Shown here: piece after piece, positions 27,247 through 54,961 of the stretch
Layout of the letters: the number at the start of each line of letters is the position of its first letter
Numbering within the stretch: the first letter of the stretch is position 1
Source of the DNA: Pogonophryne albipinna
Taxonomy: Eukaryota; Chordata; Actinopteri; Perciformes; Artedidraconidae
Reading direction: 5' to 3'
Assembly (NCBI GenBank): GCA_028583405.1
Contig: CM053253.1
Location: forward strand, 5,756,296-5,820,295
DNA: 64,000 nt
Program-made: the position numbers and the translations under genes
Notes under the pieces: model-generated
What the model was told of the DNA's origin: nothing
Databases searched by the model: none
What the model saw: only the letters and a program-made list of their open reading frames with translations

Positions 27247-28042
27247 AACTTAAGTTTGCTAACACAGGTCTTAGCCGTGTAGCAGACGTAGCGCTGACAA
27301 ATAGAGCAGCTCACTCCCTTTTCTTGCTTGTCAGTGAACAAATGAAAGCACTTTGAAAATCCAGCCTTCTCTTATTTTGTGCAGTACTCGATGTGGTAGC
27401 TTACAGACGATGTCACTGACCGGACGATGATTTGCATCAAGCCATTGAAGGATTATGTGTTGTACAGTACGATGTGTCTGCTGACTGTTGTGTATAGAAA
27501 CAAAAAAAACTATTAACACTTTAACTGCTTGCTTCTAACATGCAACTTTTAACTTTCTTGCATCTTTTCTGTCTCTGACTGTTAACTGTTCATTGCTTTG
27601 AATATTGTAAGAACTTTCCTGTGCATATTAACACTAACTGCTACTTATGTTTGGTTTTGACTCCTTCTCTTCGTTCAATAACCCCTCCCAGTGTCTTCTA
27701 AAAGTAAAATAAATGGAAGATGTGACTAAAATCTGTCCTCTCCTTTTGCTTCCTTGCTTCTTTCTTCTTTTCTCTTACAACCTTTCACTACATGTAACAG
27801 CACTAACACACATCATGAACTGCTGCTGCTGCACTAACAATGAATCAATATATCTGGTTTCCACAGCATGACATTAGAACATATTTATTCAGTCAATTAG
27901 AATGTGCATTATGCAGAGAGATTAACATTTGAGTTTGAATGTTTTTATTTTTGAGTATTTATAGGCACTGTATAGTAATTATACAACGGTGTATATAACA
28001 CTATATAGTTGCAAGAAAATATAAGAAAATGTTAACTTAAGT
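27247..28042 (+). other. acap3 3' UTR or terminal intron, nothing recognised
   Basis: AT-rich non-coding sequence. An AATAAA near 27708 is a possible polyadenylation signal for the short-tail transcript. Confidence 0.35.
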
Positions 28043-28050
28043 ATTTCAAT

Positions 28051-28639
28051 TAGGGCTGCACGATTTTGGGAAAAAATCTAATTGCGATTTTTCTGACAGA
28101 TATTACGATTCGATTTACGATATTTGTTTTTTAGCGGCCCAACGGAAGTTTATTGTAAAATGCGGCCATATCTCCGGCTAGAAAGGTTGCATCAACGTGC
28201 TCCCGTCTCTAGCACCCCCGCAGCCCGAGCTACGAGTGAAAGAACTAAACTTACATGAAACTTCCGTTGGGTTGCTTTAAAGTCAAGCTTCAGTTTAAGA
28301 CTCACCCTGTAATAGAAACATGTGATGGAGCATTACTAACCTGACTCAGATGGTTCACCAAACCATCTAGGAAAGCTCCATTGGAAGCCATTTGGAAAGG
28401 GCAGGCACTTTCAGAAGCACTTGGCAGGTGATTGGATCAATCTATCATGGGCCACTTCTGATTGGTTAACAATGGCTGGTACATGTGGAGCACAGCACTT
28501 CTGATTGGTGTGGATGACTGACACACAAGAAGAACAAAAAAAAAAAATTGTAAAAAGAAATTGCAGGCTTTTGCGATTTGATAATCGCATCATTTAAAAT
28601 CGCGATTTCGATTTAAATTCGATTAATCGTTCAGCCCTA
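28051..28639. mobile_element. hAT-type MITE, TIR TAGGGCTGCACGATT
   Basis: The left end TAGGGCTGCACGATTTTGG and right end AATCGTTCAGCCCTA are inverted. The flanks ATTTCAAT (28043-28050) and CTTTCAAT (28640-28647) match at 7 of 8 bases. An inner inverted pair (CCCAACGGAAGTTT at about 28138-28151 with its complement at 28258-28271) suggests a second, smaller element inserted inside. Confidence 0.75.
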
Positions 28640-28670
28640 CTTTCAATTAACGCATTTTTCAACGCTTAAA

Positions 28671-28790
28671 GAGGCCTTATTATGCTTTTAGGGTTTCCCT
28701 TTCCTGGAGAGTGTTATAAAGGTTTTTGTGCATGTCAATGGTCTGCAAAGGCTAGAATTCCAAAGTTCCCTCCAGAGGGAGTTTGGAACA
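28671..28790. repeat. Partial copy of the 9320 repeat family
   Basis: It shares GGTTTCCCTTTCCTGG, CAATGGTCTGCAAAGGCTA and the following 'ccaaagttccctc' with the other copies. The right half is missing. Confidence 0.6.
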
Positions 28791-29724
28791 GCAAACAAAC
28801 TGTAGTAAGAAAATGTTGCCAAAAATGAACTTTTGCTGCATTTTTACGCCCACAAAATTAATGTACTATTCCTCTTAAAAAGTGTTTTATTGGAAAGATT
28901 CAACCCAAAAATGTAGGATAGGATATACCATTCAAAATGTGTATAAGCTCTACTTAGACACTATTATACAGCCACAATGTTGTGTAACAGTCTGTTGCTC
29001 AATTATAAAAACGTTGCCCATGACCCTTTAAATATAAAAATACAGGTAGAATTAAAAAATATAACGCATTATAATTGCATTTTCTCCTGGCTCTTTTTTG
29101 AGGTAGATAAACTGGACCATTGTTACTGCTTTATAATGTATAATGTTGTTCCAAAAATATCACTGTAAACACAATGTTATTAATAATATGCAATTGAAGC
29201 ACGTGTGCACATTACAAGTGTATCGAGTGTTGACAAATATATTAAATGTAATACTTAAGTTCAAACCATTCCTTAATTTCTGTACAGCACAGTGCTCCTA
29301 AGTACATATTATTTTGAAACTCAAATCTCCCTCCTGTATGTCTTATAAACCACGATGTTTACTTTGAAGTACTTATTGCAGGGTTTACACTTTGACCATG
29401 AAGCCATATCGAAGGACGCACTCGGTGATCCCTGCTTCTCTTTCTCACACATCACATAAACAGGGAAAGCCAGGAATGTTCATTCCTCCTTTTTTTAATT
29501 AGCCGAGTCTGGGAGCTCTCCTGAGACACAAAGAGTTCGACTGCCTTTGTTACGCCTGTGGATTGAGCGGTTGCCATGGCCACGAGTAAAGTAAAAGCTC
29601 AGAATTTGTAAAGTTGAAAGCAGAAAGCTTCACGGTGCCTCGGCCGGTTTCTATTCTAGACTTCTTCTTACACAGAGCTCCTTATGCTTTCTGTTTCCTC
29701 TCATCGCTTGTGTTTATATAAAAG
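28791..29724 (+). other. acap3 terminal intron, nothing recognised
   Basis: AT-rich sequence without domains or clear transposon ends. Confidence 0.4.
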
Positions 29725-30298
29725 CAGTGGTGTAAAGTAACTAAGTAGATTCACCCAAGCACTGTACTGAAGTACCATTTAGAGTTACTTGTACTTTCCT
29801 TGAGTATTTCAAAGTTTTCTTCTGTCCAACTACAATTCAGAGGTAAATGGTGTACTTTTACTCCACGACATGTATTTAATACCTTTAGTTACTTTGCAGA
29901 TTTTGTTTAATAATATATTCAAGTCTTAAATCAGACTTTAGTTCCACCTGGAGTAAATTCACAAGCTACCCTGCAGCCTACAAAGTCATTCAAACTAGCT
30001 GCAACTTCACCAGCTTTGAGAACACTTTCATGAATCAATAATTTAATCAAAATATATAATATATATTATTCTGAAATGGACCAATCTGCAGAATGAGTAC
30101 TTTTACTTTTGGTATTTTAAGTATATATATTGATGCTAATACTTGTGTATGTTTTACTTTAGTAATATTTTGATGCAGGACTTTTACTTGCAACTAAACT
30201 TTATCTTTTGATATCGCCGTATTTAAATGTTGATATCCGTTAATATCTGTTCTTTGACTTTTACTTAAGTACAAGATTTAGTACTTCTCCCACCCTTA
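29725..30298. mobile_element. hAT-type non-autonomous repeat (AGTAC-rich)
   Basis: It begins CAGTGGTGTAAAGTAACTAAG and ends near GTACTTCTCCCACCC. Its middle part (TTTAGTTCCACCTGGAGTAA, CAAAGTCATTCAAACTAGCT) is almost identical to that of the copy at 31638-32179. It lies just upstream of the alternative acap3 exon at 30361. Confidence 0.7.
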
Positions 30299-30360
30299 GA
30301 TGTTTTGACTGTTCAAAGTGGCTTCATTGTTAACATTATTTCCGTTGTTTTCTTCATCAG

Positions 30361-30467
30361 GAGACGCCACATACCTCGACATCTTCCGAGAATTCTCCCA
30401 CATGGCATCCCACAACCCGGAGAAGCTGAAACGAAGGAGTGTTCACTTCAGACACTCCTTCAGGTAG
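30361..30467 (+). CDS. acap3: Alternative last exon of acap3 with an ACAP2-like C-terminus
   Basis: The acceptor TCTTCATCAG is followed by GAGACGCCACATACC. An internal donor in the last acap3 exon (CCAG followed by GTCATT, intron starting at 23888) joins it in phase, giving ...GPFGQPG-DATYLDIFREFSHMAS-HNPEKLKRRSVHF and a stop at 30465-30467. From memory, human ACAP2 ends in closely related sequence after the same GQPG motif (GDETYQDIF, QMASNNPEKLN), so this is homologous coding sequence and not chance. The join keeps the length divisible by three (1755 nt, 584 residues plus stop, from exon 8494). A possible donor overlaps the end (TTCAG then GTAGTC), so a further exon is not excluded. Confidence 0.8.
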
Positions 30468-31290
30468 TCAGTAAATAAGCAGAGGAACACAATGATGTAC
30501 TTGAAAAGTGCAACAGCCACTTTCCATATTCTCACAGTTACTATCACAAACCTTAAAGAAAACGCATAACATGTTACAAGTTACCCAGTCTGTTTATTCA
30601 GCAGAAAAATTCACATTTTAATCCTTTTAAGTGAGAAATCGTTCATTTTTGGATGCTGTTCGCTGGTCATTAGCCCTCAATTTCATATCAATATCCTACA
30701 GTAGCATTATATCCGCAAGAGTCTTGTGCTGTTCTTGGATCAACGTTTTATATTGAAATGAGGACTTTGCTGGTCTTGTCCTCTTAAATGTTTTTACAAA
30801 TAAATATAGCATTGCTTTTGTACAGTGTTAGATAAAAATTGTTTGGATAAAATGTCAAGCACTTGTTTTGTTATTTTCTTTAATCATTGCCATTTCTTTG
30901 CTGTATCAGTTTCATTATTCTGATTCATTGAAGGATTTATTATACATTTGTGTGTGTGTGTGTGTAATGCATGCATTTACTCCCATTATATTTCATACTT
31001 GAATTCAGCTATGTTGTATGGATAAAGAGTGCCGTTTCATCAGCTATCATCAACAACCATGAAGTCACAGTATTACTTTCCGTTTATTTTGTTATGAAAT
31101 GTTGTGTTTTTTTTGCATTGACTATGCTGGTGTAGTCTTTGTATTACTTTGTGTAATTTGCAGTACCACTATGAAATGCAGTGCTTATGTTACTGTATAT
31201 GTGTTGTAGTAGCACACTTGATAATATATCTGTATGACTATGAACAGGAATGCACATGAAAGATGGATGAAAAATAAACTTGTCTGTGTT
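30468..31290 (+). other. acap3: 3' UTR of the long-tail acap3 transcript with two AATAAA signals
   Basis: AATAAA hexamers lie at 30799-30804 and 31273-31278. Either could end the transcript carrying the alternative exon. Bases 30949-30965 hold a short TG repeat. Confidence 0.5.
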
Positions 31291-31637
31291 TACACAAAAT
31301 GCATTAAGGGAACTTGTCTATGGTTTGGCCACACAACTATTTAACATCTCACTGTAGCTGAACAGCAGCGACCCCTTGTGTTGAAATAAGAAATCTGCTA
31401 GAAACCTGTCGTTCTACATTAGAGGTATAACCTTTTTTTATGTTTTAGTTGGCTTTGAATTTCTCTGATTTCTTTTATATACACTGTTTTACTATTCTAC
31501 TATACGTCCCACTGCGTTTATCATACGGGAAGAGAGAAATAAGAATATTGAAAAGGAACAAGGAAATACTGGAAACAGTTGGAATTATATGAATTAAACT
31601 GCTTAAAAGTGCTCACCCTACTGTACAGTTTGTGTGT

Positions 31638-32179
31638 CAGAGTTGGGAAGTTACTAAATACATTTACTCAAGTACTGTACTTGAGTACAATTTTGAGATA
31701 CTTTTACTTTACTTGAATATTTCAATAATATGCTGCATTTTACTTTTACTCCACTACAATTCAGAGGTAACTCATGTACTTTAACTCAACTACATTGTAC
31801 CTTTTAGTTACTGTACAGATTTGGATTAATGATGTGAAATGTAATCAACTCTTAAATCAGACTTTAGTTCCACCTGGAGTAAATTCACAAGCTACCCTGC
31901 AGCATACAAAGTCATTCAAACTAGCTGCACCTTTACCAGCTTTGATAGCACTTTAATGACCAATAATTATAATCAAAACATATCATATTATTCTGAAATA
32001 GACCAATCTGCATAATGAGGACTTTTACTTTTGGTACTTTAAGTATATTTTTGAAGCTGATACTTTTGTACTTTAACATTGTGAATGCAGGACTTTTACG
32101 TGTTACAGAGTGTTCCTACACTCTGGTACTTCTACGTATTTTATTCAAATACAAGATCTGTGTACTTCTCCCACCTCTG
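31638..32179. mobile_element. hAT-type non-autonomous repeat (AGTAC-rich), TIR CAGAGTTGGG
   Basis: It begins CAGAGTTGGGAAGTTACT and ends ACTTCTCCCACCTCTG. The flanks TTGTGTGT and GTGTGTGT match at 7 of 8 bases. Same family as 29725-30298. Confidence 0.75.
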
Positions 32180-32219
32180 GTGTGTGTATATATTTATTTA
32201 TAGTGATGACATTCTGTGA

Positions 32220-32499
32220 AATTGTACGATGTTTTGCTCTATCCCTGACCCTGCGACCGTAGACGCATGTTACGTACGCTCCGTTACGTCCACTCAGTAG
32301 AAAGCGTACGTACAGTGGTGATGATGATGAGGATGATGATGGAGCTCTGTCTAGTCGACAGTGCTCATTATGATACTATCTGACATTGTGCACATTCTGC
32401 TCGCTTCATACACGATGTGACTGCGGCTGTCAGTCCCTTATGACTGGGATGTGCGTAGCTAGCTAACGTTAGCCTGTTAGCTTAGTGCTCATCCATCCA
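32220..32499 (+). promoter_or_regulatory. hipk1: Probable hipk1 promoter region
   Basis: CpG-containing sequence (for example CGTACGTACAG and ACGTACGCTCCGTTACGTCC) contrasts with the AT-rich surroundings. It directly precedes the candidate 5' UTR exon. No TATA box was recognised. Confidence 0.35.
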
Positions 32500-32669
32500 T
32501 CCTGCTACAGCGAGAGAGAGCTCGAGCGGCAGCTGGCCAGCAGCTCCCTCTGATCGGCTGCAGCAGCAACACACAGCCCGGTGTTCTTCTGAAGAGGAGA
32601 AGATGAAGATGATGATGATGATGATCAGGCCTTAAATATCAGATCGGTGTGTTCAGTCATCAAATACAG
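32500..32669 (+). other. hipk1: Candidate 5' UTR exon of hipk1
   Basis: GC-rich sequence (GAGCGGCAGCTGGCCAGCAG) with a GAT repeat ends in AAATACAG followed by the donor GTATTG. hipk genes have an upstream non-coding exon before the large first coding exon, and the coding exon here begins at an acceptor two bases before its ATG. The left border is a guess. Confidence 0.45.
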
Positions 32670-33019
32670 GTATTGTCACTCGTTAATGTGTATCCAGAAA
32701 TTCCGTTATTAGTCCCACAGCAAAAGTGGCATAGCAGGTAAAAAAGGCAAGCAATGATAAAAAGGGAAAGACACATTAGTAATAAATAAATAAAAAAGAC
32801 AAATAAGTACACAACCATGGCCAAAAAAAAATGTGTGGCAGCAGTTTAAAATAACTAAGTGAAATAAATAACATAGAGTGTTGAGACCTTATCAAAATAA
32901 AACTTTTGGGACTGTTTTTTAATTATCAGACAGTAGTTACATGTTATTAGGCTTATGCACAGTTGAAGTGAACAGACAGGGGCCAAAAACCAAGACCCCC
33001 CTGACCCTAATTATGTGTG

Positions 33020-33211
33020 ATCAAGGTGAAAATTAAGGTAACATTCGAAAAAATACATTTTTAATTTACTATGTTGTAAGACAACTAAAAGCTTTGCACT
33101 CTGAACTTTAAGAAGCTTTAATCTTTAAAATGTTGCCATGTTGTGCTTAAAAAACTACCTATAGGATGTCAAATTACTGTATGAAAATAGTTACTGAATA
33201 TTTTATCTGTT
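33020..33211. repeat. Direct repeat, left copy (partner 35279-35463)
   Basis: ATCAAGGTGAAAATTAAGG and about 185 further bases recur with few changes 2.26 kb downstream. A weaker third relative lies near 35560-35760. The interval between the two copies is filled by other repeats. Confidence 0.75.
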
Positions 33212-34632
33212 CTTCTTCTACGCACGAAATTCTTTAATTTTATTCCGCCCGTTATTTTGCCGGTCTTCTCCTCCCGCATTGAACATCGCAGAAACTCCGT
33301 TCAAACATCAAAACGTTCAGCTTGGTCGGGAATCGATTGCTATTACTTTGTATCATTCATAACTTTCATAATTCCAGAGATACATCCCATAATACATCAC
33401 ATTTTTAACCATTGAAGTCAATGGAGAAATTCTTCAGACTTCAACAAATCTTCATGCGACTTCAACTGCTAACTTTTCATTCATACTTTCACTCAGAAAC
33501 CTCATTCCAACTTTAAAATGTTACACATCTTTCTGACATTATTCATGTTAAACAACTTTTAAATCTTACTTTTAGAGATATTAAACATTGTTCAGACCTT
33601 GGTACAGAGGCCTTCTTCAGATTTTAACATTAACTAGAGTGCATGATGTCACATAGAGTGTAGGAAATCTTGAAATTTGCCTTCATATATTTTTTTTAAA
33701 CTTCCGTAATTCCCAAACCCTACATTCCTGAGACATAATCTTTCATGACAAACGTAGGAAAACATCTCGTAGCTTGAAAAATGACAAATAATTAAGCAAA
33801 AATAATTAAACAAAATGCCTCTTGTGGGCATGAAGTGACACAAACTTTCAACATGTCTCCATTAAAGCCCAATGTAATTTCAGACTGATATTTCCTCACA
33901 GCAGCAGCCGCGCACCTTTAGTTAATCTGCCAAAAAGGCCACATTATTGACCCGAAAGTACACAAAAAGCACACTTCAGATACTCAAGGTCCTTGAGATG
34001 CTTCACGCTTTGAAATTTCACCTGGTCCTGCCCTCAACAGCTCTACGTCAATTATGGGGTATCATCATCATATGCCATTTCCATGGAAACGCATCCCTCG
34101 CCATAAAAGACGATGTCGCTATACATTAACTCCTATGAAAATGTTCACAAAGTGCTCAAACTTCACATGTGTGCTAACAGTCCAGTTGTGAAGACATCTA
34201 CGGGACAGTTTTGAGATTTCTTCAAATGCCATTGCCATGGCAACACAATGCTCGCCATGAAACACGGTTTTCTCATAACTTCAGTGAAAATGCTCCAAAC
34301 GGCCCAAAACTTCACAGGTTTGGTAACGATGCAGCCATCAACGCATCTAAGCGTATTATGGGGTTTCATCAAATGTCGTTGGCATGGCGACAGATCATTC
34401 GCCATCAAGTTAGTTAAAAAGTTTGCATTTCAAATATTCTGCTGCTTTTCCAAGCCATTTTACTTTCTTTTCTTCTCTCATCACACATTCGAGCCCCCAG
34501 TGTTCATGTATAATTTCAACCTAAATTCTTCACTTTTTTCTTACACATTACATTTCAGCATAGCAATTCAGCGTCAGCTTTTCAGCATAAAGCATTCCCA
34601 CTAGCAGTTTCGTCAGGAATTGCATTCTCTAG
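33212..34632. repeat. Interspersed DNA repeat of about 1.4 kb, no coding capacity
   Basis: It contains the phrases ATTGAAGTCAATGGAGAAAT and, at its right end, CAGTTTCGTCAGGAATTGCA followed by TTCTCTAG. I recognise these as widespread in fish genomes, but I cannot assign a superfamily with certainty. Internal near-duplications occur around 34065-34400 ('ccatggaaacgcatccctcgccat'). Confidence 0.45.
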
Positions 34633-34670
34633 TTTTTATTATTATCAGACAGCAGTTATGTTATCACGCT

Positions 34671-35250
34671 CAGGGACGTTTCTAGCTTTTTGGAGGCCCT
34701 ATGCAAGATGCTGTTTGGGGGCCCTAGTTTTTTTCAAACTACAATGGTGGGATCCCGAAGCCTTTAAGTCTAAGATAATCTGTGGAGATGCATCAATCTG
34801 TTACACTTGAAGAGGAAAACAGGCTAATTTCATGAAAACCAAGCAATTGAAACTTACAAAGAATTATATTAAAAAGGTAAAAAATAAGGCTCCTCTACCT
34901 CAGCAAATGCAGGAGATGCAGCATTTTCTCATCAATGTTTAATTTACATTTTTCATCTTCCTCAGACGTCACTCATTGGGTGGCAGCCCAATGATGGTTT
35001 GGACTTTATTACCCCACAAACACAAGCCATAGTTTTGCTATCATTGCAGTTTTGTTGTGTTTCTATCCTACATTAGATTTGTAAGCATATAATGCTTCAC
35101 CGAACACAGAAGGGGGCTTGGCTGTCTACAAATAAAGACGGCTAATTTTAATTCTCCCCAAATATATTGTGGCTGAACCTGAATTTTCAGTTTAGGGGCC
35201 CCCTAGTGGTTGCGGGGCACTATGCATCTGCATAGTCCGCCTATAGGAAG
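34671..35250. repeat. Interspersed repeat 'CAGGGACGTTTCTAG...GGGGCCCCC'
   Basis: It starts CAGGGACGTTTCTAGC and contains GGAGGCCCTATGCAAGATG and, near the right, TTAGGGGCCCCCTAGTGG. The left end is hAT-like. The matching right inverted end was not found, so the limits are approximate. Confidence 0.4.
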
Positions 35251-35278
35251 AAACAGCCTGCTCATGGACACTGATGTA

Positions 35279-35463
35279 ATCAAGGTGAAAATTAAGGGAA
35301 CATTCAAAAAACGACATTTTTAATTTACTATATTGTAAGATAACAAAAAGCATTACACTCTGAACTTTAAGAAGCTTTAATCTTGAAAATGTTGCCATGT
35401 TTTGCTTCAAAAAGGATGTTAAATTACTGTATGAAAATAGTTACTGAATATTTGTTTCTGTTG
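35279..35463. repeat. Direct repeat, right copy (partner 33020-33211)
   Basis: See the left copy. This one continues beyond the point where the left copy is interrupted (TTTGTTTCTGTTGTTTG versus TTTTATCTGTTCTTCTTC), so it is closer to the undisturbed sequence. Confidence 0.75.
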
Positions 35464-35839
35464 TTTGTCTACTGGATTAATTGATGAATCGTTGAAGTTA
35501 TGGACCCTTTGTTATTTAGGACATCAGAAAATAGTCGAAAATACTCATCAAATATCAATAATCTATTACTTTTTTTGTATTCTGTAAGTAAAATACATTT
35601 CTAATGTATTATAATATAAGATAGGAAAAAGCATTAAACATTTAACATTTAGGAAGCCTGAATATTTTTACATCAAGAATGACCCAAACAATGTTTAATT
35701 ATTTAAATTAAAACAAATAATTGTATTTTAAACAACAGAATATTTGTTTCTGTTGTTTGATTACTCGATTAATTTTATCCATTTGATATATTTTCTGAAT
35801 CATCATCCGTAAAGGATGAACTCTCAAATCTCCAATTTC

Positions 35840-35895
35840 TAGATGGATAGATGGATAGATACTTTATTGATCCCAAATTGGGATATTATTTGTTA
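35840..35895. repeat. LINE/SINE tail 'ACTTTATTGATCCCAAATTGGGA'
   Basis: This short 3'-tail motif follows a GATGGATA microsatellite. A similar tail, ACTTTATTAATCCCC, lies at about 1533-1560. Confidence 0.5.
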
Positions 35896-36029
35896 CAGCA
35901 GCAATGTGTTCAGGCATTAACATGTTTAAAAGGTGGAATAAAGTATAAACACAATACAATTACCATATACATGTCGACAGTAGAAAAGACATTTATCACC
36001 AAGAATACATCCAATATATTTTTGTACTT

Positions 36030-36235
36030 CTATCTATCCATCCACCCACCTATCCATCCATCTATCATCTATCTATCTATCCATCCACCCACCTATCCAT
36101 CTATCTATCATCTATCCATCTATCCATCCATCCATTCATCTATCTATCTATCCATCCATCCATCCACCCACCCATCCATCTATCTATCTATCTATCCACC
36201 CACCCACCCATCCATCCATTCATCTATCTATCTAC
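36030..36235. repeat. (TATC/CATC)n compound tetranucleotide array
   Basis: About 200 bp of interspersed ATCT, ATCC and ACCC tetramers. It ends about 60 bp before the first hipk1 coding exon and supplies a long pyrimidine-rich stretch upstream of that acceptor. Confidence 0.9.
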
Positions 36236-36295
36236 ACAATATAACGTTTTCTTGACACACTTCTGATGGTTTCTGCTGATCTTCAACCTGCAGAC

Positions 36296-51883
<15,588 letters not shown>

Positions 51884-53185
51884 ACGCCAAATGACCGAGA
51901 CTAGAGACGAGCACAAGCGGCTTATTTTACATTTTCTGTCTTTTTTTTTAAACGCATCTTATTATCTTAAAATGTGTTAAACATTTCATTTATTTATATT
52001 TTAATCATGGTCTGTTTTGAAATCTTTTCCAACGTTTTCGTGTTTTTGTGTTGCATACATACAGCCAGTTAACAGTTACAGTGCAGTCGGCAAGTATCTA
52101 CTTATTTACAGATGTATTGTTGTGTTGGCTCTGCACTCCAATACAGTAGATTTTACAATTAAACAATAAGTATAAGCTTAAAGTGCTGACGTTTGGCTCT
52201 AATTGAAGGTTGTTTACACACAGACCAGATGAAGCAAGTAGGAATTGTAGCCCTTTTTTGTACAAAGTCCCTAAATGTTAAGGGACTAATCATACAGCTG
52301 CAATTCTACTATTCCTGGTAGTTTGCTAACATGTTGAGCCCCATTTTTTTATTTTTTTGAGAGAGAAGTGTTGAGGAGAAACTGGAACTTGACTACTTGC
52401 TGTGCTGTCCAAAAATGTTATTATTATTTTGTATCTCTATTGTAATCTATATTAAGTCAGACACCCAATCGCCTTACCTGTTTAATCCGTTTCTTGATTG
52501 TTTTTTTACTTTAATGTCAGCAGATTGTGATACGTTAGGCGTTTTAAAGTTTCATTTATGAACATGTGTGTGTGTTTTATCTGTATCTGGAGGAAGTCTG
52601 ATAATGTTTTCCATGTTAATTATGTTTTAGTGCTGGCTATATACTTGATTATATGTATATGTTTAGGACATAACATTATATAGGATGTGGTATTACAGTA
52701 AGAGGGGATTGTCGTGTTTTTTTTTTTACAGTTTTAAATGTATTCTTAAGGTTGCATGGCTCTGACATGGAGTAGCATTCAGGAGAGGTGCGTACAAACT
52801 GCACTGCATTGATTTTCATCGTCGCTTGCAGACAAATATACATGTTATATTTAATTTGTGGGACAAACACATTAAGGATATTGGTAAATTGTTAAACCTG
52901 TATCTTGTGAAGTGATGTCTGTGATATTAAAATGTGTGCATCAAAATCTGATCCTATCACATCAAAGCTAATGCGTTTAAAATTGTGAAAAAAATCTGAG
53001 AAAAAGATGATATATAAAAAATTTAAAAATACAAATTGATGTTCAATGTGTAACTGCTTATAAACAAATCATTGGTTTGGTGAAATGGTGGCGTTTGCTG
53101 TGTTGTGGAGGCTACGTTACATCAAACACTCAATGGACCTTAACCCGTATATACGCAATAAAATATTCTCAAAACAGGATTTGAG
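51884..53185 (+). terminator. hipk1: hipk1 3' UTR with polyadenylation signal at 53157
   Basis: About 1.3 kb of AT-rich non-coding sequence follows the stop at 51881-51883. The first clear AATAAA is at 53157-53162, so cleavage about 15-25 nt later is expected. No earlier canonical hexamer was noticed. Confidence 0.6.
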
Positions 53186-53339
53186 ACTCATTGATGATTA
53201 AACTGAAGGATTGTTTTCAAATGACACAAACTCATATACTGTACATCCTAATGAAATACAGAATCCTACCCTTCCCTACGGAAGAGGATTAGGGCCACGT
53301 GACATTTTCATTTGAGATCTGACCGAAAGTGTATTTGTT

Positions 53340-54290
53340 TTTAGATCTGAGAAAACTCAGAAAAAAAGTCAGAATTTTGAAACAAGTAAAAAGTTAAGAA
53401 AACAAAAGTCAGAATAAAAAAAGTCAGAATTCGAGAAAAAAAGTCAGAATTCGAAAAAGGTAAGAATAAAAAGAAAAATCTGAATTTAACTAAAAAAAGG
53501 TCTGAATTCGAAAAGAAGTCAGAATAAAAGAAAGTATTAAAAAAAAAGTCAGAATTCTCTTCAAAATTCTGAAAGATTCCGAAAATCATAGAGTTCGGAA
53601 TTTTTCAAAAAAACGTGTCCCTCACCATCAGCCATACATCTCTAACTCACAGAATCAACTTTTGCAAATCATTTTTTAACATGCTGTTCTTGAAAGAAAG
53701 GCGTGGCAAAGAGCTGCTTTACTAGTATCTAAACACGAGACATTCTTTTATACGGGGGGAGAAGATAAATGATGTAATGGCCCTTTTTTTTAGATCTGAC
53801 CAAAAGTGAATTTGTTTTTAGACAACAAGTAAAAAGTTAAGAACACAAAAGTCAGAATTCGAAAAACAAGGAATTAGAGAGAAAAAAGTCACAATTCTGA
53901 AAAAGGTCAGAATTAGAAAAAAAGTCAGAATTAGAAAATAAAGTCTGAAAAAAAATTGAATTCAGAAAAAAAGCCAGAATTAGAAAGTATATCGGTTTAT
54001 AAAAAAAGGTCAGAATTCGAAAAAAGTTGGAATTCAAAAAAGGTCAGAATAATCTTTTTTTTCAGAATTTAACAAACAAAAGTCAGAATTTGAGAAAAAA
54101 AGTCTGAAAGACAATCAGAATTCTGAAATATATGAGATTATAAAAAAAAGTCAGATTTCGAAAAAAAATCTGAATTCGAAAAAATAGTCTGAGAAAATCA
54201 GAAATCTTAAATATATCAGATTATTCAAAAAAGTCAGAATTCGAAAAAGGTCATAATAAAGAATTTAACAAAAAAAAGTGAGGATTTGTA
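53340..54290. repeat. Degenerate A-rich satellite with repeated GTCAGAATTCGAAAAA
   Basis: AAAAAGTCAGAATTCGAAAA-like units of roughly 18-25 bp recur dozens of times with variable A runs. A non-repetitive gap at about 53590-53800 splits the array. It lies between the convergent hipk1 and sdf4 genes. Confidence 0.85.
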
Positions 54291-54299
54291 CTTTTGGTC

Positions 54300-54961
54300 C
54301 TCTTAGGTATATTTTGATACTATTACGTATGAATAATAAGTAAGAGTCTTATTATACTGTGTTGTTGCTAATTTTACTAGAAATTATACTAATATTGTTT
54401 GTTTTTTAGATGTATAAACTGTCTGAATTGTTGAAATAGTAGAATAAATAATAAAAAATAAAAAGTACTTTTTCTACCAATATATGTACATTTAATAATG
54501 ACATTTAGTTGACCAAACAATCTGTGATGAAAGCGATCATTACTTGCGGATAAAACAGAAAACAAACACCAGGTGCTATTTCAATCAGGAGAGACTTATT
54601 CCGTGAGTTTGATAGCATATTTATTGCCCGAGGGGTAATATACATTTTGGAGATTAGACCCCATAATACTGTGATGGATTTAGGGGGCAGGAGAAGTCGA
54701 CTAGGAAAAAAGAAACCCCCTAACCCCCCCGGGGTCTAGACACCGGTGGTGGTGAAGTGCTGAAGGGGAATTCAGGTCCTTAATGATGAGGGTTCTTCAG
54801 GGCTACTCTGGGTCTGATGACTGGAGGTGGAGGTGGGTTGCATCAATTCTCTGAATGATGCTGGCGAGGGAGAGAAGAGCAGATTTAAACGTTTGCCGGG
54901 TGTGCTGTGATTGCTTGTGGGGGATGTGACGGGACTGATTGGTCTACTCTGGGGGTATGAT
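54300..54961. other. Intergenic sequence, no gene recognised
   Basis: AT-rich, then GC-richer at 54660-54950 with phrases such as TTTGCCGGGTGTGCTGTGATTG that look like part of an old repeat. No transposon ends or domains could be fixed. Confidence 0.35.

Noticed and set aside
34163..34604. Overlapping 68-118 residue frames on both strands
   Set aside because: They lie in a non-coding interspersed repeat with internal near-duplications and have no domain.
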